Shown here one piece after another: positions 35,566-44,714 of a stretch of DNA of 64,000 nucleotides (positions are counted from its first letter, which is position 1; every line of letters begins with the position of its first letter). The notes beneath the pieces were generated by a model. The model made no database searches. It had not been told where the DNA came from and saw only the letters and a program-made list of their open reading frames with translations. The position numbers were made by a program, and so were the translations under genes. Source of the stretch: Photobacterium sp. TLY01 (lineage in GTDB: Bacteria > Pseudomonadota > Gammaproteobacteria > Enterobacterales > Vibrionaceae); the NCBI RefSeq assembly GCF_021432065.1, contig NZ_CP090364.1, positions 1,316,601 to 1,380,600 of the forward strand, read 5' to 3'.

Positions 35566-36897
35566 TTATGAAGGGTTGTATTGACTAAATGGCTTTATGC
35601 TTTCAACCTTATATAAAGTCCGTTCTTTGTTAGTATCTGTAACTCGATATTTTATAGCAGCACCTAAGCGAAGTGGTTTTTGCAAAGTCTTATAGTTAAC
35701 ACTGCGGAGTGTCATCAGTTGCACTGATGAGTGGAAATCTTTTAGATTAGCGACATAACTTGTGGCGTGAGGGGGGATTTCTATGTTTATATCTCTTTTA
35801 GTTTCTATGTCATTATTAACATACATTGATAATGAATCGATTTTTATGTATTTGTCGGTTTTATTTGTTAGTTGAACTTTGTTTTCTGATAACTTTACTT
35901 CAACTAATGAGTCTTTTAAAGGAGGTAAATAATCCACGTAAAATTCATTTTTATGGTTGATTGTGAATTTGACAGGTAGAATTTTCATATCTGAAAAGCT
36001 AAATTTTTGACCGCATCCAGTTTCTTCATATGACCAACCATTAAACTGTGAATAATCACAACTAAGGTTGAATTCGGTTTGAGAACGTGCGGTAGTTTCT
36101 TTAAGTGTCAGTTTGTTATATAGGTCTTCAACAGATAAAAACTCTCCATAAATAATAGATAGCTGATTTGTATCATATGATGTGTTTATTGTGACTGAAT
36201 TCCCATTTAACTTTTTGGGGTAAATTTTACTTTTATCATTTAGTGATATTTTTAGTTTTCCAGTGAGTTCATTTTGTTTTTTTCTTACATCAAAAGTAAA
36301 TTTTTCTTTCTTTTCAGATATATCATTGTTCAATTTATTAAGCTTGGATAGTAGTTCATTGAAATTAGTGTTTTCAATCGCTTGATCCAATGCTTTTTGA
36401 TATTTGTCTTCATCGAATTCAAGAGTATAAAATCCTCCAAGATCACCTAGCGCGAGCCCCATAGTCATCGCTGTCATAAATGCGTTGCCAACGGTAGACA
36501 TGACTACATCACCAGTTTTAATTGTTGATGTTTTGAATAATTTGTCTCTTAGAGCTTCATCATCACAAAGCTTAGATTGGTCATCTTTAAATGTTTCATC
36601 AATAATGCCACCGGTATGGCAGTCATCTTTCTCTGTTTTAAATACTGGTGAAAAGTCTCTTAGGTTAACCCATGGCTCAGAAGTATCATATTTCTGAGCT
36701 GAAAACTTAGAAAACACATAATTTCCGTTTGGATCTCTTTCTAGGTAACCGTATAGGTTGTATTTATTTAAATCTGGTGGTAACAGGTCTCTTTGCTTGT
36801 CAGCCATTTGAGTGGATGAACATGCGCCGAGCAGAACTGTGAAACAGATCAAAGCAGCATTTCTTAATGATGATATACACAATTGTCTGGTATGCAT
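35566..36897 (-). CDS. Putative lipoprotein of unknown function (AT-rich gene)
   Basis: 443 residues beginning with a signal peptide and lipobox (ICFTVLLGACSS, lipidation Cys at about residue 26). I recognise no family. After a polar N-terminal region come a short hydrophobic Gly/Met-rich stretch (NAFMTAMTMGLALGDLGG, about 137-154), a Lys/Asn/Glu-rich coiled-coil-like segment (about 165-215), and a beta-rich C-terminal half. The gene is much richer in A+T than its neighbours, with Lys, Asn, Ile and Thr dominant, which suggests later acquisition. No operon partner. Confidence 0.75.
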   Translation of the reverse strand: MHTRQLCISSLRNAALICFTVLLGACSSTQMADKQRDLLPPDLNKYNLYGYLERDPNGNYVFSKFSAQKYDTSEPWVNLRDFSPVFKTEKDDCHTGGIIDETFKDDQSKLCDDEALRDKLFKTSTIKTGDVVMSTVGNAFMTAMTMGLALGDLGGFYTLEFDEDKYQKALDQAIENTNFNELLSKLNKLNNDISEKKEKFTFDVRKKQNELTGKLKISLNDKSKIYPKKLNGNSVTINTSYDTNQLSIIYGEFLSVEDLYNKLTLKETTARSQTEFNLSCDYSQFNGWSYEETGCGQKFSFSDMKILPVKFTINHKNEFYVDYLPPLKDSLVEVKLSENKVQLTNKTDKYIKIDSLSMYVNNDIETKRDINIEIPPHATSYVANLKDFHSSVQLMTLRSVNYKTLQKPLRLGAAIKYRVTDTNKERTLYKVESIKPFSQYNPS

Positions 36898-37379
36898 AAA
36901 AACCTCGGATTGACGTTGTTAATTTTGTTTATTGTTAGTTGTGAGTCCCAAAGAATAGACTCTATAATGCAATATGTTGAGAAGGTTGATTCTATACGTA
37001 TGCTGTTGAAATAAAAAGAAGGTTTTTAATGTACGTCAGTAAAATCGAGATTATTGAGTGTTGCGATGATAAATCATCCTTAGAACTAACAAATCAGAGA
37101 ACAACGTTTGGCAGTACCGCATAATAACAACTCATTATTATCGGTTACGACAAAGAAGGGGATTGTGCGCATATCTGGATACGTGCTCACCGAGTCGGGT
37201 AATTGTTCATTTTTTATGTTTGACGCTCAATCTCTCCGTTTCACCAGCATGAAAAAACATTCCTACCAGCTCCCTAGAGAAACCATTGCCTGCCCGGCGG
37301 TTTAGTGTTGATATGGTTGTTATCGTGTGTGTTACACGAGTGTAATTGTCTGTTGTGGCACTAAAAAGGAGCGTTTCTG
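36898..37379. other. AT-rich intergenic region
   Basis: About 480 bases with no convincing gene. A 31-codon frame at 37029-37124 (starting MYVSKIEIIECC) with AAGG upstream resembles the start of an ATPase-type protein and may be a remnant; expression is not supported otherwise. Confidence 0.4.
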
Positions 37380-38336
37380 TTGAATCCAAACTATAAAGCA
37401 AGCGCGATTCTGGTGCTGACGACTATGCTCGCGGCCATCGGGTGGATTTTCTCCAAAGAGACGCTGCAGGGCTTGCCGCCGTTTCTGTTTATTGGCATGC
37501 GTTTTTTGCTCGCTTCACTGTGTCTGCTGCCGTTTTGTTATGCAGCGTTCAGGCGCACCACGCTGAAAACCATCGGTTTTTCCGCCCTGGTGGGGGTGTT
37601 GCTGGGGGTGGCCATGATGTGCTGGATTCATGCCATGTCCAATACAGAAGCCTTAGCGGAAGGGGCGTTTATTGCCAGCCTGTCGATGCTGTTTGTGCCA
37701 GTTGTCGCCTGGGTGCTCTTCAGGCAGAAACCGCCGCGTGCCTTCTGGCTTTCGATGCCGGTCGCGGTGGCGGGTATGGCGTTGTTATCGCTGTCCGGCG
37801 GCTGGCAGCAGTCTGACAGTCAGATCTGGTTTGCCGCCTGTGCTTTTATGCTGGCGATTCATTTCAACGTAAACAGCCGGTTTGCTCAGCAAATCCCGAT
37901 CCTCTTGCTGGCCTGCATTCAGCTATTTGTTACTGGCTTGTTGTCGTTGACGATGTCTTTGACTGTTGAGCACATCCCTGAACAAGTGCCGGTGACTATT
38001 TGGGGCTGGTTCGCGCTCAGTACTTTGCTGGCCACCAGTCTACGTTACGTTCTGCAAACGGTCGGGCAAAAACAGATCACTGCCTCGAATGCGGCATTGA
38101 TCATGTTGCTGGAGCCTGTGTGGACAGCGACGCTCAGCGTGCTGTGGTACGGTGAAGTATTCACGCTGAACAAAGCACTGGGATGTCTGCTGATATTGTC
38201 GTCTTTGATATTGTACCGCGTGGGATCCCGGCCATTTAGGGCAGCGCGGCGGGTGAGTGTTATTGAAAGCGCCAGTATTGGCTTTACCGATGCTTCAGCT
38301 GAAACGCAGGCATGCAGTAAGAAGCGTGATAAGTAG
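37380..38336 (+). CDS. EamA/DMT-family transporter
   Basis: 318-residue drug/metabolite transporter with ten predicted helices in two EamA repeats (WIFSKETLQGLPPFLFIGMR, and ASNAALIMLLEPVWTATLS in the second). The start is TTG 37380, with AAGGAG nine bases upstream; no ATG or GTG closer to it gives a full first helix. The C-terminal 35 residues are hydrophilic. Substrate unknown; members export amino acids or other metabolites. Single gene. Confidence 0.85.
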   Translation: MNPNYKASAILVLTTMLAAIGWIFSKETLQGLPPFLFIGMRFLLASLCLLPFCYAAFRRTTLKTIGFSALVGVLLGVAMMCWIHAMSNTEALAEGAFIASLSMLFVPVVAWVLFRQKPPRAFWLSMPVAVAGMALLSLSGGWQQSDSQIWFAACAFMLAIHFNVNSRFAQQIPILLLACIQLFVTGLLSLTMSLTVEHIPEQVPVTIWGWFALSTLLATSLRYVLQTVGQKQITASNAALIMLLEPVWTATLSVLWYGEVFTLNKALGCLLILSSLILYRVGSRPFRAARRVSVIESASIGFTDASAETQACSKKRDK

Positions 38337-38361
38337 CAGCTGTCATTAACCGTGAAACAGT

Positions 38362-38387
38362 AAAAGGGCCATCAATGATGGCCCTTT
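38362..38387. terminator. Bidirectional terminator between EamA and glcG-like genes
   Basis: AAAGGGCCATC-AAT-GATGGCCCTTT stem, shared by two converging genes, with short T-runs in each direction. Confidence 0.75.
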
Positions 38388-38411
38388 GCATAGCGAACGG
38401 GGTCTCTGTGG

Positions 38412-38852
38412 TTACTCCACGACTTCCACTTCGTCCGGTACCAGATTTGCTGCTTTGATCCCCGCGATGGCACACAGCTCATCCAGTTCGGATAAATCAC
38501 CGCTGATACCAACGGCACCCAGCAGGCAGTTATTGCTGCCGCGGATCAGAACGCCACCCGGTACCGGCAGCAGGTTGCCTTCGGCCAGCACATTGACCGC
38601 CGACATAAACGCCGGACGCTGTTGAGCATCAAGGGCAAGTTTACGGGAAGAACAACCCAATGCCAGGGCACCCCAGGCTTTGGCGATGGCAATTTCAGGA
38701 CGGAGCATACTGGAGCCGTCCTGACGTTGCAGAGAAATAAGTTTACCGCCGCTGTCGAGAACAGCCACAGTAAGCGGTGCAGCACCTTTGGTCAGGGCAG
38801 TGCTGAATGCGCCCTTGGTAATTACCAGTGCTTCGTCCAGTGTTAAGCTCAT
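38412..38852 (-). CDS. GlcG/HbpS-family protein
   Basis: 146-residue protein of the GlcG/HbpS (DUF336) family: TVAVLDSGGKLISLQRQDG, RPEIAIAKAWGALALG and VPGGVLIRGSNNCLLGAVGISGD, each in part. ATG 38852 is chosen because GGAGG lies seven bases upstream. GlcG accompanies glycolate/glyoxylate genes in other bacteria; the exact role is unsettled (heme or cofactor binding is reported for relatives). Here it follows aceB on the same strand after 189 bases that hold two stem-loops. Confidence 0.9.
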   Translation of the reverse strand: MSLTLDEALVITKGAFSTALTKGAAPLTVAVLDSGGKLISLQRQDGSSMLRPEIAIAKAWGALALGCSSRKLALDAQQRPAFMSAVNVLAEGNLLPVPGGVLIRGSNNCLLGAVGISGDLSELDELCAIAGIKAANLVPDEVEVVE

Positions 38853-38893
38853 AGTGATCCCTCCGATCAAGAATTAATTGACTAACTTTTTGA

Positions 38894-38917
38894 ACGGCAG
38901 CCGGTTAGCCGACTGCC
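38894..38917. other. Intercistronic stem-loop A (aceB-glcG)
   Basis: CGGCAG/CTGCCG outer stem with CGG/CCG inside and a TTAG loop. No T-run on either strand. Confidence 0.5.
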
Positions 38918-38961
38918 GGGTATATTGTTTATGTGCCACCAATCCATGCTCGGTGAGCGGC

Positions 38962-39002
38962 TTTACTCCGAAAGTGTCATGCGTATCATGACCGGGAGTA
39001 AA
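38962..39002. other. Intercistronic nested stem-loop B (aceB-glcG)
   Basis: Outer stem TTTACTCC/GGAGTAAA (8 bp), inner stem GTCATG/CATGAC (6 bp) with a CGTAT loop. It has no T-run, so it is more likely an mRNA processing or stability element than a terminator. Confidence 0.55.
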
Positions 39003-39040
39003 CGTCTCTACCGCCCCGGGAAATCCCCCTGAGCAGACAA

Positions 39041-40660
39041 TCAGCCAACCAACAGCGGGTAGCTAGGTAATGTCAGGAATGGTGCAAATTCGTCTGAAGT
39101 TGACAGCTCATCAAACAGTTTGGCCGCATCGTCAAAACGACGACTCTGGCTGTTGTCCGTTTGTTCAAGTTTGAGGCTGTCCACTTCCTGCTGCAGCCAT
39201 TGGCGGAACAGTTCAGTGGTGAACAACTGGCCATCGTCCAGCGTGACGCCGTGATGAATCCACTGCCAGATATTGGCACGTGAGATTTCAGCGGTTGCCG
39301 CATCTTCCATCAGACCATGGATTGGCACGCAGCCAAGCCCGCGGATCCAGGCTTCGATATACAGCAGGGCGATACGCACATTCTTACGCACACCGGCTTC
39401 ATTACGGTGGCCTTCACAAGGCGCCAGCAGATCGGCGGCTGTGATATCGTTGGCAGCCGATGGCAGGTAATCGAGCTGGTTTGGTTTACCGCCCAGGCGC
39501 TGGTTAAACACCGTCATTGCGGTATCAACCAGACCAGGGTGGGCAACCCAGGTACCATCGTGACCATTGCTGGACTCGCGCTCTTTGTCTTCGATGACTT
39601 TTTCCAGAACCTGCTTCATTTCTTCAGGATCTTTGCTTGGAATAAAGGCCGACATACCACCCATTGCCAGCGCGCCACGCTGGTGGCAGGTTGCAATCAG
39701 CAACTGGCTGTAGGCTGTCAGGAAAGGCTGCGCCATGGTCACATCGTGACGGTCAGGCAGAATGCGGTCTTTGTGTTGTTTCAGGGTTTTGATATAGCTG
39801 AAGATGTAATCCCAGCGACCGCAGTTCATGGCAACAATGTAATCGCGCATGGCGTACAGGATTTCATCCATTTCAAAAACGGCGGGCAGGGTTTCAATCA
39901 GCACGGTCGCTTTAATGGTGCCGGTTTGCGCACCGAAGTAGTTCTCGGTGAAACGGAACACATCGGCCCACCACTGGCCTTCTTCCATTGATTCCAGCTT
40001 GGGCAGGTAATAGTAAACACCTAAGCCTTTGGCAGCGCGTGTCTGGTAGTTGTGGAAGAAATACAGGCCGAAGTCCATCAGGCAGCCTGGAATAGATTTC
40101 CCCTGATACTGAATGTGCTGCTCTGGCAGGTGCAGACCGCGCGGGCGCGCAATCAGCAGGGCCGGATCATCATTCAGGACATATTCCTTCTGACGCTTGT
40201 CGTCGAAATAGCGCATCTCGCCCAGGTTGGCATCACGCAGGTTGATCTGGCCTTGTACCATGTTGTCCCAGCTCGGCGCAGTGGCATCCTCGAAACAACA
40301 CATAAAGACTTTCGCGCCTGAGTTCAGCGCATTGATCACCATCTTGCGATCAACCGGCCCCGTAATTTCCACCCGGCGATCCTGAAGCGGCGCAGGGATA
40401 TCAGCAATGCGCCAGCTTTTATCATTTCTGATATCGGCTGTGTCAGCTCTGAAACCCGGCAGTTTGCCATTGTCGAATTCACGCTGACGTGTTTCACGGC
40501 GGGCAAGCAGATCGTCCAGACGGCCTGAAAACTGACTGACAAGTGCCGTCAGAAACGCCATGGCATCGTCGTTCAGGATAGCCTGATAGTCGGGTGACAG
40601 TGAACCAACGGCGAGCTGTAGGGAATCGGCTTGTGCCTCTTGATGTTGTTGGGTATCCAA
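39041..40660 (-). CDS. aceB: Malate synthase A
   Basis: 539-residue malate synthase condensing glyoxylate with acetyl-CoA to malate. Family segments: MCCFEDATAPSWDNMVQGQ, RPRGLHLPEQHI, YLPKLESMEEGQWWADVF, LIETLPAVFEMDEILY and LLAPCEGHRNEAGVRKNV, each in part. The start is TTG 40660, with AAGGAG six bases upstream; no ATG is available nearer the conserved region. No isocitrate lyase gene is adjacent. Instead it is divergent from gcl, with a GntR-type site near each start, so here it seems to serve glyoxylate from purines rather than the glyoxylate shunt. Confidence 0.96.
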   Translation of the reverse strand: MDTQQHQEAQADSLQLAVGSLSPDYQAILNDDAMAFLTALVSQFSGRLDDLLARRETRQREFDNGKLPGFRADTADIRNDKSWRIADIPAPLQDRRVEITGPVDRKMVINALNSGAKVFMCCFEDATAPSWDNMVQGQINLRDANLGEMRYFDDKRQKEYVLNDDPALLIARPRGLHLPEQHIQYQGKSIPGCLMDFGLYFFHNYQTRAAKGLGVYYYLPKLESMEEGQWWADVFRFTENYFGAQTGTIKATVLIETLPAVFEMDEILYAMRDYIVAMNCGRWDYIFSYIKTLKQHKDRILPDRHDVTMAQPFLTAYSQLLIATCHQRGALAMGGMSAFIPSKDPEEMKQVLEKVIEDKERESSNGHDGTWVAHPGLVDTAMTVFNQRLGGKPNQLDYLPSAANDITAADLLAPCEGHRNEAGVRKNVRIALLYIEAWIRGLGCVPIHGLMEDAATAEISRANIWQWIHHGVTLDDGQLFTTELFRQWLQQEVDSLKLEQTDNSQSRRFDDAAKLFDELSTSDEFAPFLTLPSYPLLVG

Positions 40661-40691
40661 TTGCGTCTCCTTAGAACAAACGGTCTATCGT

Positions 40692-40703
40692 TTTGTATAC
40701 ATT
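40692..40703. promoter_or_regulatory. GntR-type operator variant, aceB side
   Basis: TTTGTATACATT, two mismatches from ATTGTATACAAT, lies 32 bases upstream of the aceB start codon and just downstream of a -10-like TATAAA read leftwards. Confidence 0.6.
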
Positions 40704-40879
40704 TTATAATTTTCCTATTATCTATAACCTATATGGGCGTATCAGGTAAAGTGGTTTTTATCACTATGTAAATCTGATGTTGTTTTTATGTGTCGCTATT
40801 TTTTGATTCAAGTAATTGTTATTTAAGTAAATAGTGGTCTTTCTACAGATTAAGTTTGTTTTAAATCGTAACAGCCCCC

Positions 40880-40936
40880 TTGCTAAGATCATTTATGTGT
40901 GTCTAGAATACAATCATACACAACATTGTATACAAT
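40880..40936 (+). promoter_or_regulatory. gcl promoter with GntR-type operator near +1
   Basis: TTGCTA (40880-40885) and TAGAAT (40904-40909) with an 18-base spacer form a plausible promoter. The perfect palindrome ATTGTATACAAT (40925-40936) lies just past the predicted start point and 15 bases before the gcl ATG. Confidence 0.6.
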
Positions 40937-40951
40937 TATGCAGGAGGCAGT

Positions 40952-42727
40952 ATGGCGAAGATGAAGGCAATTGAAGCCGCCGTTGAAGTTTTGAAAAAAG
41001 AAGGCGTTATTCAGGCATTTGGTGTACCCGGTGCAGCGATTAACCCCATGTATGCTGCACTGAAAAAACTGGGTGGCATTGATCATATTCTGGCCCGCCA
41101 CGTGGAAGGTGCTTCTCACATGGCTGAAGGTTACACGCGTACCAATCCCGGTAATATCGGTGTTTGTATCGGTACTTCAGGTCCAGCGGGTACAGATATG
41201 ATCACAGGATTGTATTCAGCAGCGGCTGATTCTATTCCAATTCTGTGTATCACAGGCCAGGCACCACGTGCCCGTCTGCACAAGGAAGATTTCCAGGCGG
41301 TTGATATCGAGAGTATCGCGAAACCCGTCGCGAAATGGGCAACTACAGTACTGGAGCCAGCGCAAGTGCCGCGCGCATTCCAGCAGGCTTTCCATCTGAT
41401 GCGCTCAGGCCGTCCGGGGCCGGTATTGATTGACCTGCCGATTGACGTTCAGCTGGCTGAGATTGAATTCGATATCGACAGCTATGAACCGCTGGAAGCT
41501 TACAAGCCAACAGCCAGCCGTGCTCAGATTGAAAAAGCATTAACCATGCTGAACCAATCAGAAAAACCACTGATTGTTGCCGGTGGCGGTGTGATTAATG
41601 CCGGCGCGTCCGACTTGCTGCAGCAGTTCGCTGAGATCACCGGTGTGCCTGTGATTCCAACATTGATGGGCTGGGGTTCTATTCCGGACAACCACGAATT
41701 AATGGTGGGTATGGTGGGTCTGCAGACAGCACACCGTTACGGTAACGCTAACATGCTGGCTTCTGACTTTGTGTTTGGTGTGGGTAACCGCTGGGCAAAC
41801 CGTCACACAGGTTCAGTGGATGTGTACACTAAAGGCCGCAAGTTTGTTCACATTGATATCGAGCCGACTCAGATTGGTCGCGTATTCTGCCCTGATCTGG
41901 GTATCGTATCGGATGCAAAAGCCGCACTGGAACTGATTGTTGAAGTTGCCCGCGATATGAAAGCCGCTGGCAAACTGGCCGACCGCAGCGCCTGGGTTTC
42001 TGAATGTCAGCAGCGTAAAGCCACCATGCTGCGTAAGACGCACTACACTGAAACGCCAGTCAAACCTATGCGTGTTTACGAAGAAATGAACAAGGTGTTT
42101 GGCGAAGAGACCTGTTACGTGAGCACCATTGGTCTGTCTCAGATTGCTGCCGCTCAGTTCCTGCATGTGTACAAGCCAAACCACTGGATTAACTGTGGTC
42201 AGGCTGGTCCTCTGGGCTGGACAATCCCTGCTGCTCTGGGTGTACGCGCTGCTGATCCGCAACGTCCGGTTGTGGCATTGTCCGGTGACTATGACTTCCA
42301 GTTCATGATCGAAGAGCTGGCAGCCGGTGCGCAGTTTAACCTGCCCTATATCCACGTACTGGTGAATAACTCTTACCTGGGTCTGATCCGTCAGGCACAG
42401 CGTCAGTTCGACATCGATTACTGTGTCCAGCTGGCGTTCGAGAACCAGAACGCGCCGGAGCTGAACGGTTATGGTGTTGACCACGTTGCTGTGGTTGAAG
42501 GTCTGGGCTGTAAAGCCATTCGCGTGACCGATCCTGAGAAGATCGCCGATGCATTACGTGAAGCGCAGGTTCTGATGAACAAGCACAAAGTTCCAGTTGT
42601 GGTTGAAGTGATTCTGGAGCGCGTCACGAACATCGCGATGGGTGTTGAAATTGACGGCATCAACGAGTTTGAAGCCCTGACCGAAGATCAGGCAGATGCG
42701 CCAACGGCCATCACCTTCAATCAATAA
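40952..42727 (+). CDS. gcl: Glyoxylate carboligase
   Basis: 591-residue thiamine diphosphate enzyme joining two glyoxylates to tartronate semialdehyde and CO2. Val51 ([13 protein letters not shown]) replaces the Glu that is otherwise near-universal in this fold, which is the Gcl hallmark. The cofactor region is [16 protein letters not shown] followed by [13 protein letters not shown]. The ribosome site GGAGG is ideal. First gene of gcl-hyi-glxR(-glxK), the classic glycerate route, fed here by AllA. Confidence 0.97.
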   Translation: MAKMKAIEAAVEVLKKEGVIQAFGVPGAAINPMYAALKKLGGIDHILARHVEGASHMAEGYTRTNPGNIGVCIGTSGPAGTDMITGLYSAAADSIPILCITGQAPRARLHKEDFQAVDIESIAKPVAKWATTVLEPAQVPRAFQQAFHLMRSGRPGPVLIDLPIDVQLAEIEFDIDSYEPLEAYKPTASRAQIEKALTMLNQSEKPLIVAGGGVINAGASDLLQQFAEITGVPVIPTLMGWGSIPDNHELMVGMVGLQTAHRYGNANMLASDFVFGVGNRWANRHTGSVDVYTKGRKFVHIDIEPTQIGRVFCPDLGIVSDAKAALELIVEVARDMKAAGKLADRSAWVSECQQRKATMLRKTHYTETPVKPMRVYEEMNKVFGEETCYVSTIGLSQIAAAQFLHVYKPNHWINCGQAGPLGWTIPAALGVRAADPQRPVVALSGDYDFQFMIEELAAGAQFNLPYIHVLVNNSYLGLIRQAQRQFDIDYCVQLAFENQNAPELNGYGVDHVAVVEGLGCKAIRVTDPEKIADALREAQVLMNKHKVPVVVEVILERVTNIAMGVEIDGINEFEALTEDQADAPTAITFNQ

Positions 42728-42756
42728 GATGCCACGAATAGCAAAAGGAATGTGAC

Positions 42757-43539
42757 ATGCCGAAATTAGCAGCAAACCTATCCATGCTCTTTACGGAAGT
42801 ACCTTTCATGGATCGTTTTGAAGCCGCCGCGCAGGCGGGCTTCCGTGGCGTGGAATATCTGTTCCCTTATGCCTTTGAAGCAGAAGCGATTCAGGCAAAG
42901 CTGAATCAGTTTGGTCTGACTCAGGTGCTGTTCAATCTGCCTGCGGGCGATTGGGAAGCAGGCGACCGCGGTATCGCGGTCGACCCTAAGCGGGTTGAAG
43001 AGTTTCGCGCCGGCGTACCGGAAGCCATTCGCTATGCCAAAGCACTGAACTGTACTCAGGTGAACTGTCTGGCAGGGATAGTCCCTGCCGGTGTGACCCC
43101 GGGTCAGGCGGAAGCCACCTTTGTTGATAACTTGCGCTTTGCTGCGGCTGAGCTGAAAAAAGCAGGGATTCACCTGATTATCGAAGCGATCAACACCCGT
43201 GATATTCCAGGTTTCTTCCTCAATACCACCAAACAAGGTCTGGATATTATTGAGAAAGTTGGCAGTGACAATCTGGAGCTGCAATACGACATCTACCACA
43301 TGCAAATCATGGAAGGTGATCTGGCAACCACGTTGAGTCGTGAACTGGGCCAAATTCGTCACGTGCAGCTGGCTGACAACCCAGGTCGTCACGAGCCGGG
43401 TACAGGCGAAATTAACTATCACTTTATGTTCAGGCATCTGGATGAAATTGGCTACGAAGGCTGGGTGGGCTGTGAGTACAAACCGCAGACAACGACCGCA
43501 GAAGGCCTTGGCTGGCTGAAAGAATTTAATCAAATCTAA
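42757..43539 (+). CDS. hyi: Hydroxypyruvate isomerase
   Basis: 260-residue TIM-barrel protein of the xylose isomerase-like family, interconverting hydroxypyruvate and tartronate semialdehyde. Segments: KLAANLSMLFTEVPFMDRFEAA (in part), VEYLFPY, NCLAGIVPAG, LIIEAINTRDIPGFFL, YDIYHMQIMEGDL, GEINYHFMFRHLDEIGYEGWVGCEY (in part). 29 bases after gcl and 10 before glxR, so one transcript is likely. Confidence 0.95.
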   Translation: MPKLAANLSMLFTEVPFMDRFEAAAQAGFRGVEYLFPYAFEAEAIQAKLNQFGLTQVLFNLPAGDWEAGDRGIAVDPKRVEEFRAGVPEAIRYAKALNCTQVNCLAGIVPAGVTPGQAEATFVDNLRFAAAELKKAGIHLIIEAINTRDIPGFFLNTTKQGLDIIEKVGSDNLELQYDIYHMQIMEGDLATTLSRELGQIRHVQLADNPGRHEPGTGEINYHFMFRHLDEIGYEGWVGCEYKPQTTTAEGLGWLKEFNQI

Positions 43540-43549
43540 GGAGAGGATA

Positions 43550-44437
43550 ATGACGACTATCGCATTTATCGGTACAGGCATCATGGGTAAACCTATGGCC
43601 GAGAACCTGCAGAAAGCTGGACACCAACTGGTCTTTTCTGACCATTACAATCCAGCGCCGGCAGATTTGGTTGCCAACGGCGCTCAGGTTGTCCACTCGG
43701 CAAAAGCCGCGGCGGAACTGGCTGAATACATCATCCTGATGGTGCCAAATACCCCTCAGGTGGAAGATGTCCTGTTCAGTGAAAATGGTGTGGCCGAAGT
43801 CCTGAAGCCGGGTCAAACCGTGATTGATATGAGTTCAATCTCGCCAATCGAGACCAAAACAATTGCAGCTCGCGTGAAAGAAACCGGTGCGGAATACCTG
43901 GATGCGCCTGTCTCTGGTGGTGAAGTGGGTGCGATTAATGCAGCTCTGACCATCATGGTGGGCGGTAGCGAAGAAGCCTACGCCAAAGCACTGCCACTGT
44001 TTGAAGTCATGGGCAAGAACATCAACCTGGTCGGTGATAACGGTGCAGGCCAGATCTGTAAAGTGGCGAACCAAATCATCGTTGCGCTGAACATTGAAGC
44101 GGTTGCTGAAGCTCTGGTATTTGCCTCGAAAGCCGGTGCCGATCCAGCCCGTGTTCGTGAAGCGCTGATGGGTGGCTTTGCCAACTCTAAAGTACTGGAA
44201 GTGCACGGTGAGCGTATGGTGAAAGGCACCTTTGACCCAGGTTTCCGTATCCAGCTGCACCAGAAAGATCTGAATCTGGCGCTGTCAGGCGCTGAAGCGC
44301 TGGGTATGTCTCTGCCAAACACCCAGTCGGCTCAGAATCTGTTTGATGCCTGTGTGAAACTGGGCGGCGAAGGCTGGGATCACTCAGCACTGATTCGTGC
44401 GATTGAAGAGCTGGCGAATCACAGCATCCGTCAGTAA
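43550..44437 (+). CDS. glxR: Tartronate semialdehyde reductase
   Basis: 295-residue beta-hydroxyacid dehydrogenase reducing tartronate semialdehyde to D-glycerate. N-terminal Rossmann motif FIGTGIMGKPMAENL, substrate motif DAPVSGGEVGAINAALTIMVGG (in part), and catalytic Lys in GAGQICKVANQII. AAGGAG lies just upstream. It could equally be named garR; context with gcl and hyi favours the glyoxylate-route name. Confidence 0.95.
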   Translation: MTTIAFIGTGIMGKPMAENLQKAGHQLVFSDHYNPAPADLVANGAQVVHSAKAAAELAEYIILMVPNTPQVEDVLFSENGVAEVLKPGQTVIDMSSISPIETKTIAARVKETGAEYLDAPVSGGEVGAINAALTIMVGGSEEAYAKALPLFEVMGKNINLVGDNGAGQICKVANQIIVALNIEAVAEALVFASKAGADPARVREALMGGFANSKVLEVHGERMVKGTFDPGFRIQLHQKDLNLALSGAEALGMSLPNTQSAQNLFDACVKLGGEGWDHSALIRAIEELANHSIRQ

Positions 44438-44550
44438 TCTGATGAAAAGGCGGCATCATTGATGTCGCCCCAGGTATGCAGCTGGTAATCAGCTGTATCC
44501 TGAATCATTCTTGTCACATAACAATTTTTAGTCTCCTTTGGTTATGTGGT

Positions 44551-44666
44551 CCCGAAACCGCGGGTTGGATATTAGGGCTGGCTGCTTGTCAGAGGTGGCT
44601 TTAGCCGGCCCTACCAGTTCGATATACAATGTGGGTGACAGTGACAGTGACGGTTTCGGGTTTTTT
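44551..44666 (+). ncRNA. Nested stem structure with U-tract between glxR and glxK
   Basis: Outer stem CCCGAAACCG (44551-44560) with CGGTTTCGGG (44651-44660), perfect over 10 bp, followed directly by six T (44661-44666). Inside, AGGGCTGGCT (44574-44583) pairs with AGCCGGCCCT (44603-44612) with one G-T. A GATATACAATG half-site of the GntR-type operator lies in the 3' part. It can terminate the gcl-hyi-glxR message or attenuate glxK; the size and nesting exceed an ordinary terminator. Confidence 0.5.
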
Positions 44667-44714
44667 CCCCTGTTGCTTGCCGTAACTGGGAGCTAACTTG
44701 ACGTGGAGCGCAAC

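Noticed and set aside
35406-35588. 60-codon rightward frame after the second LysR gene
   Set aside because: It reads through a strong terminator and into the end of the lipoprotein gene; no ribosome site.
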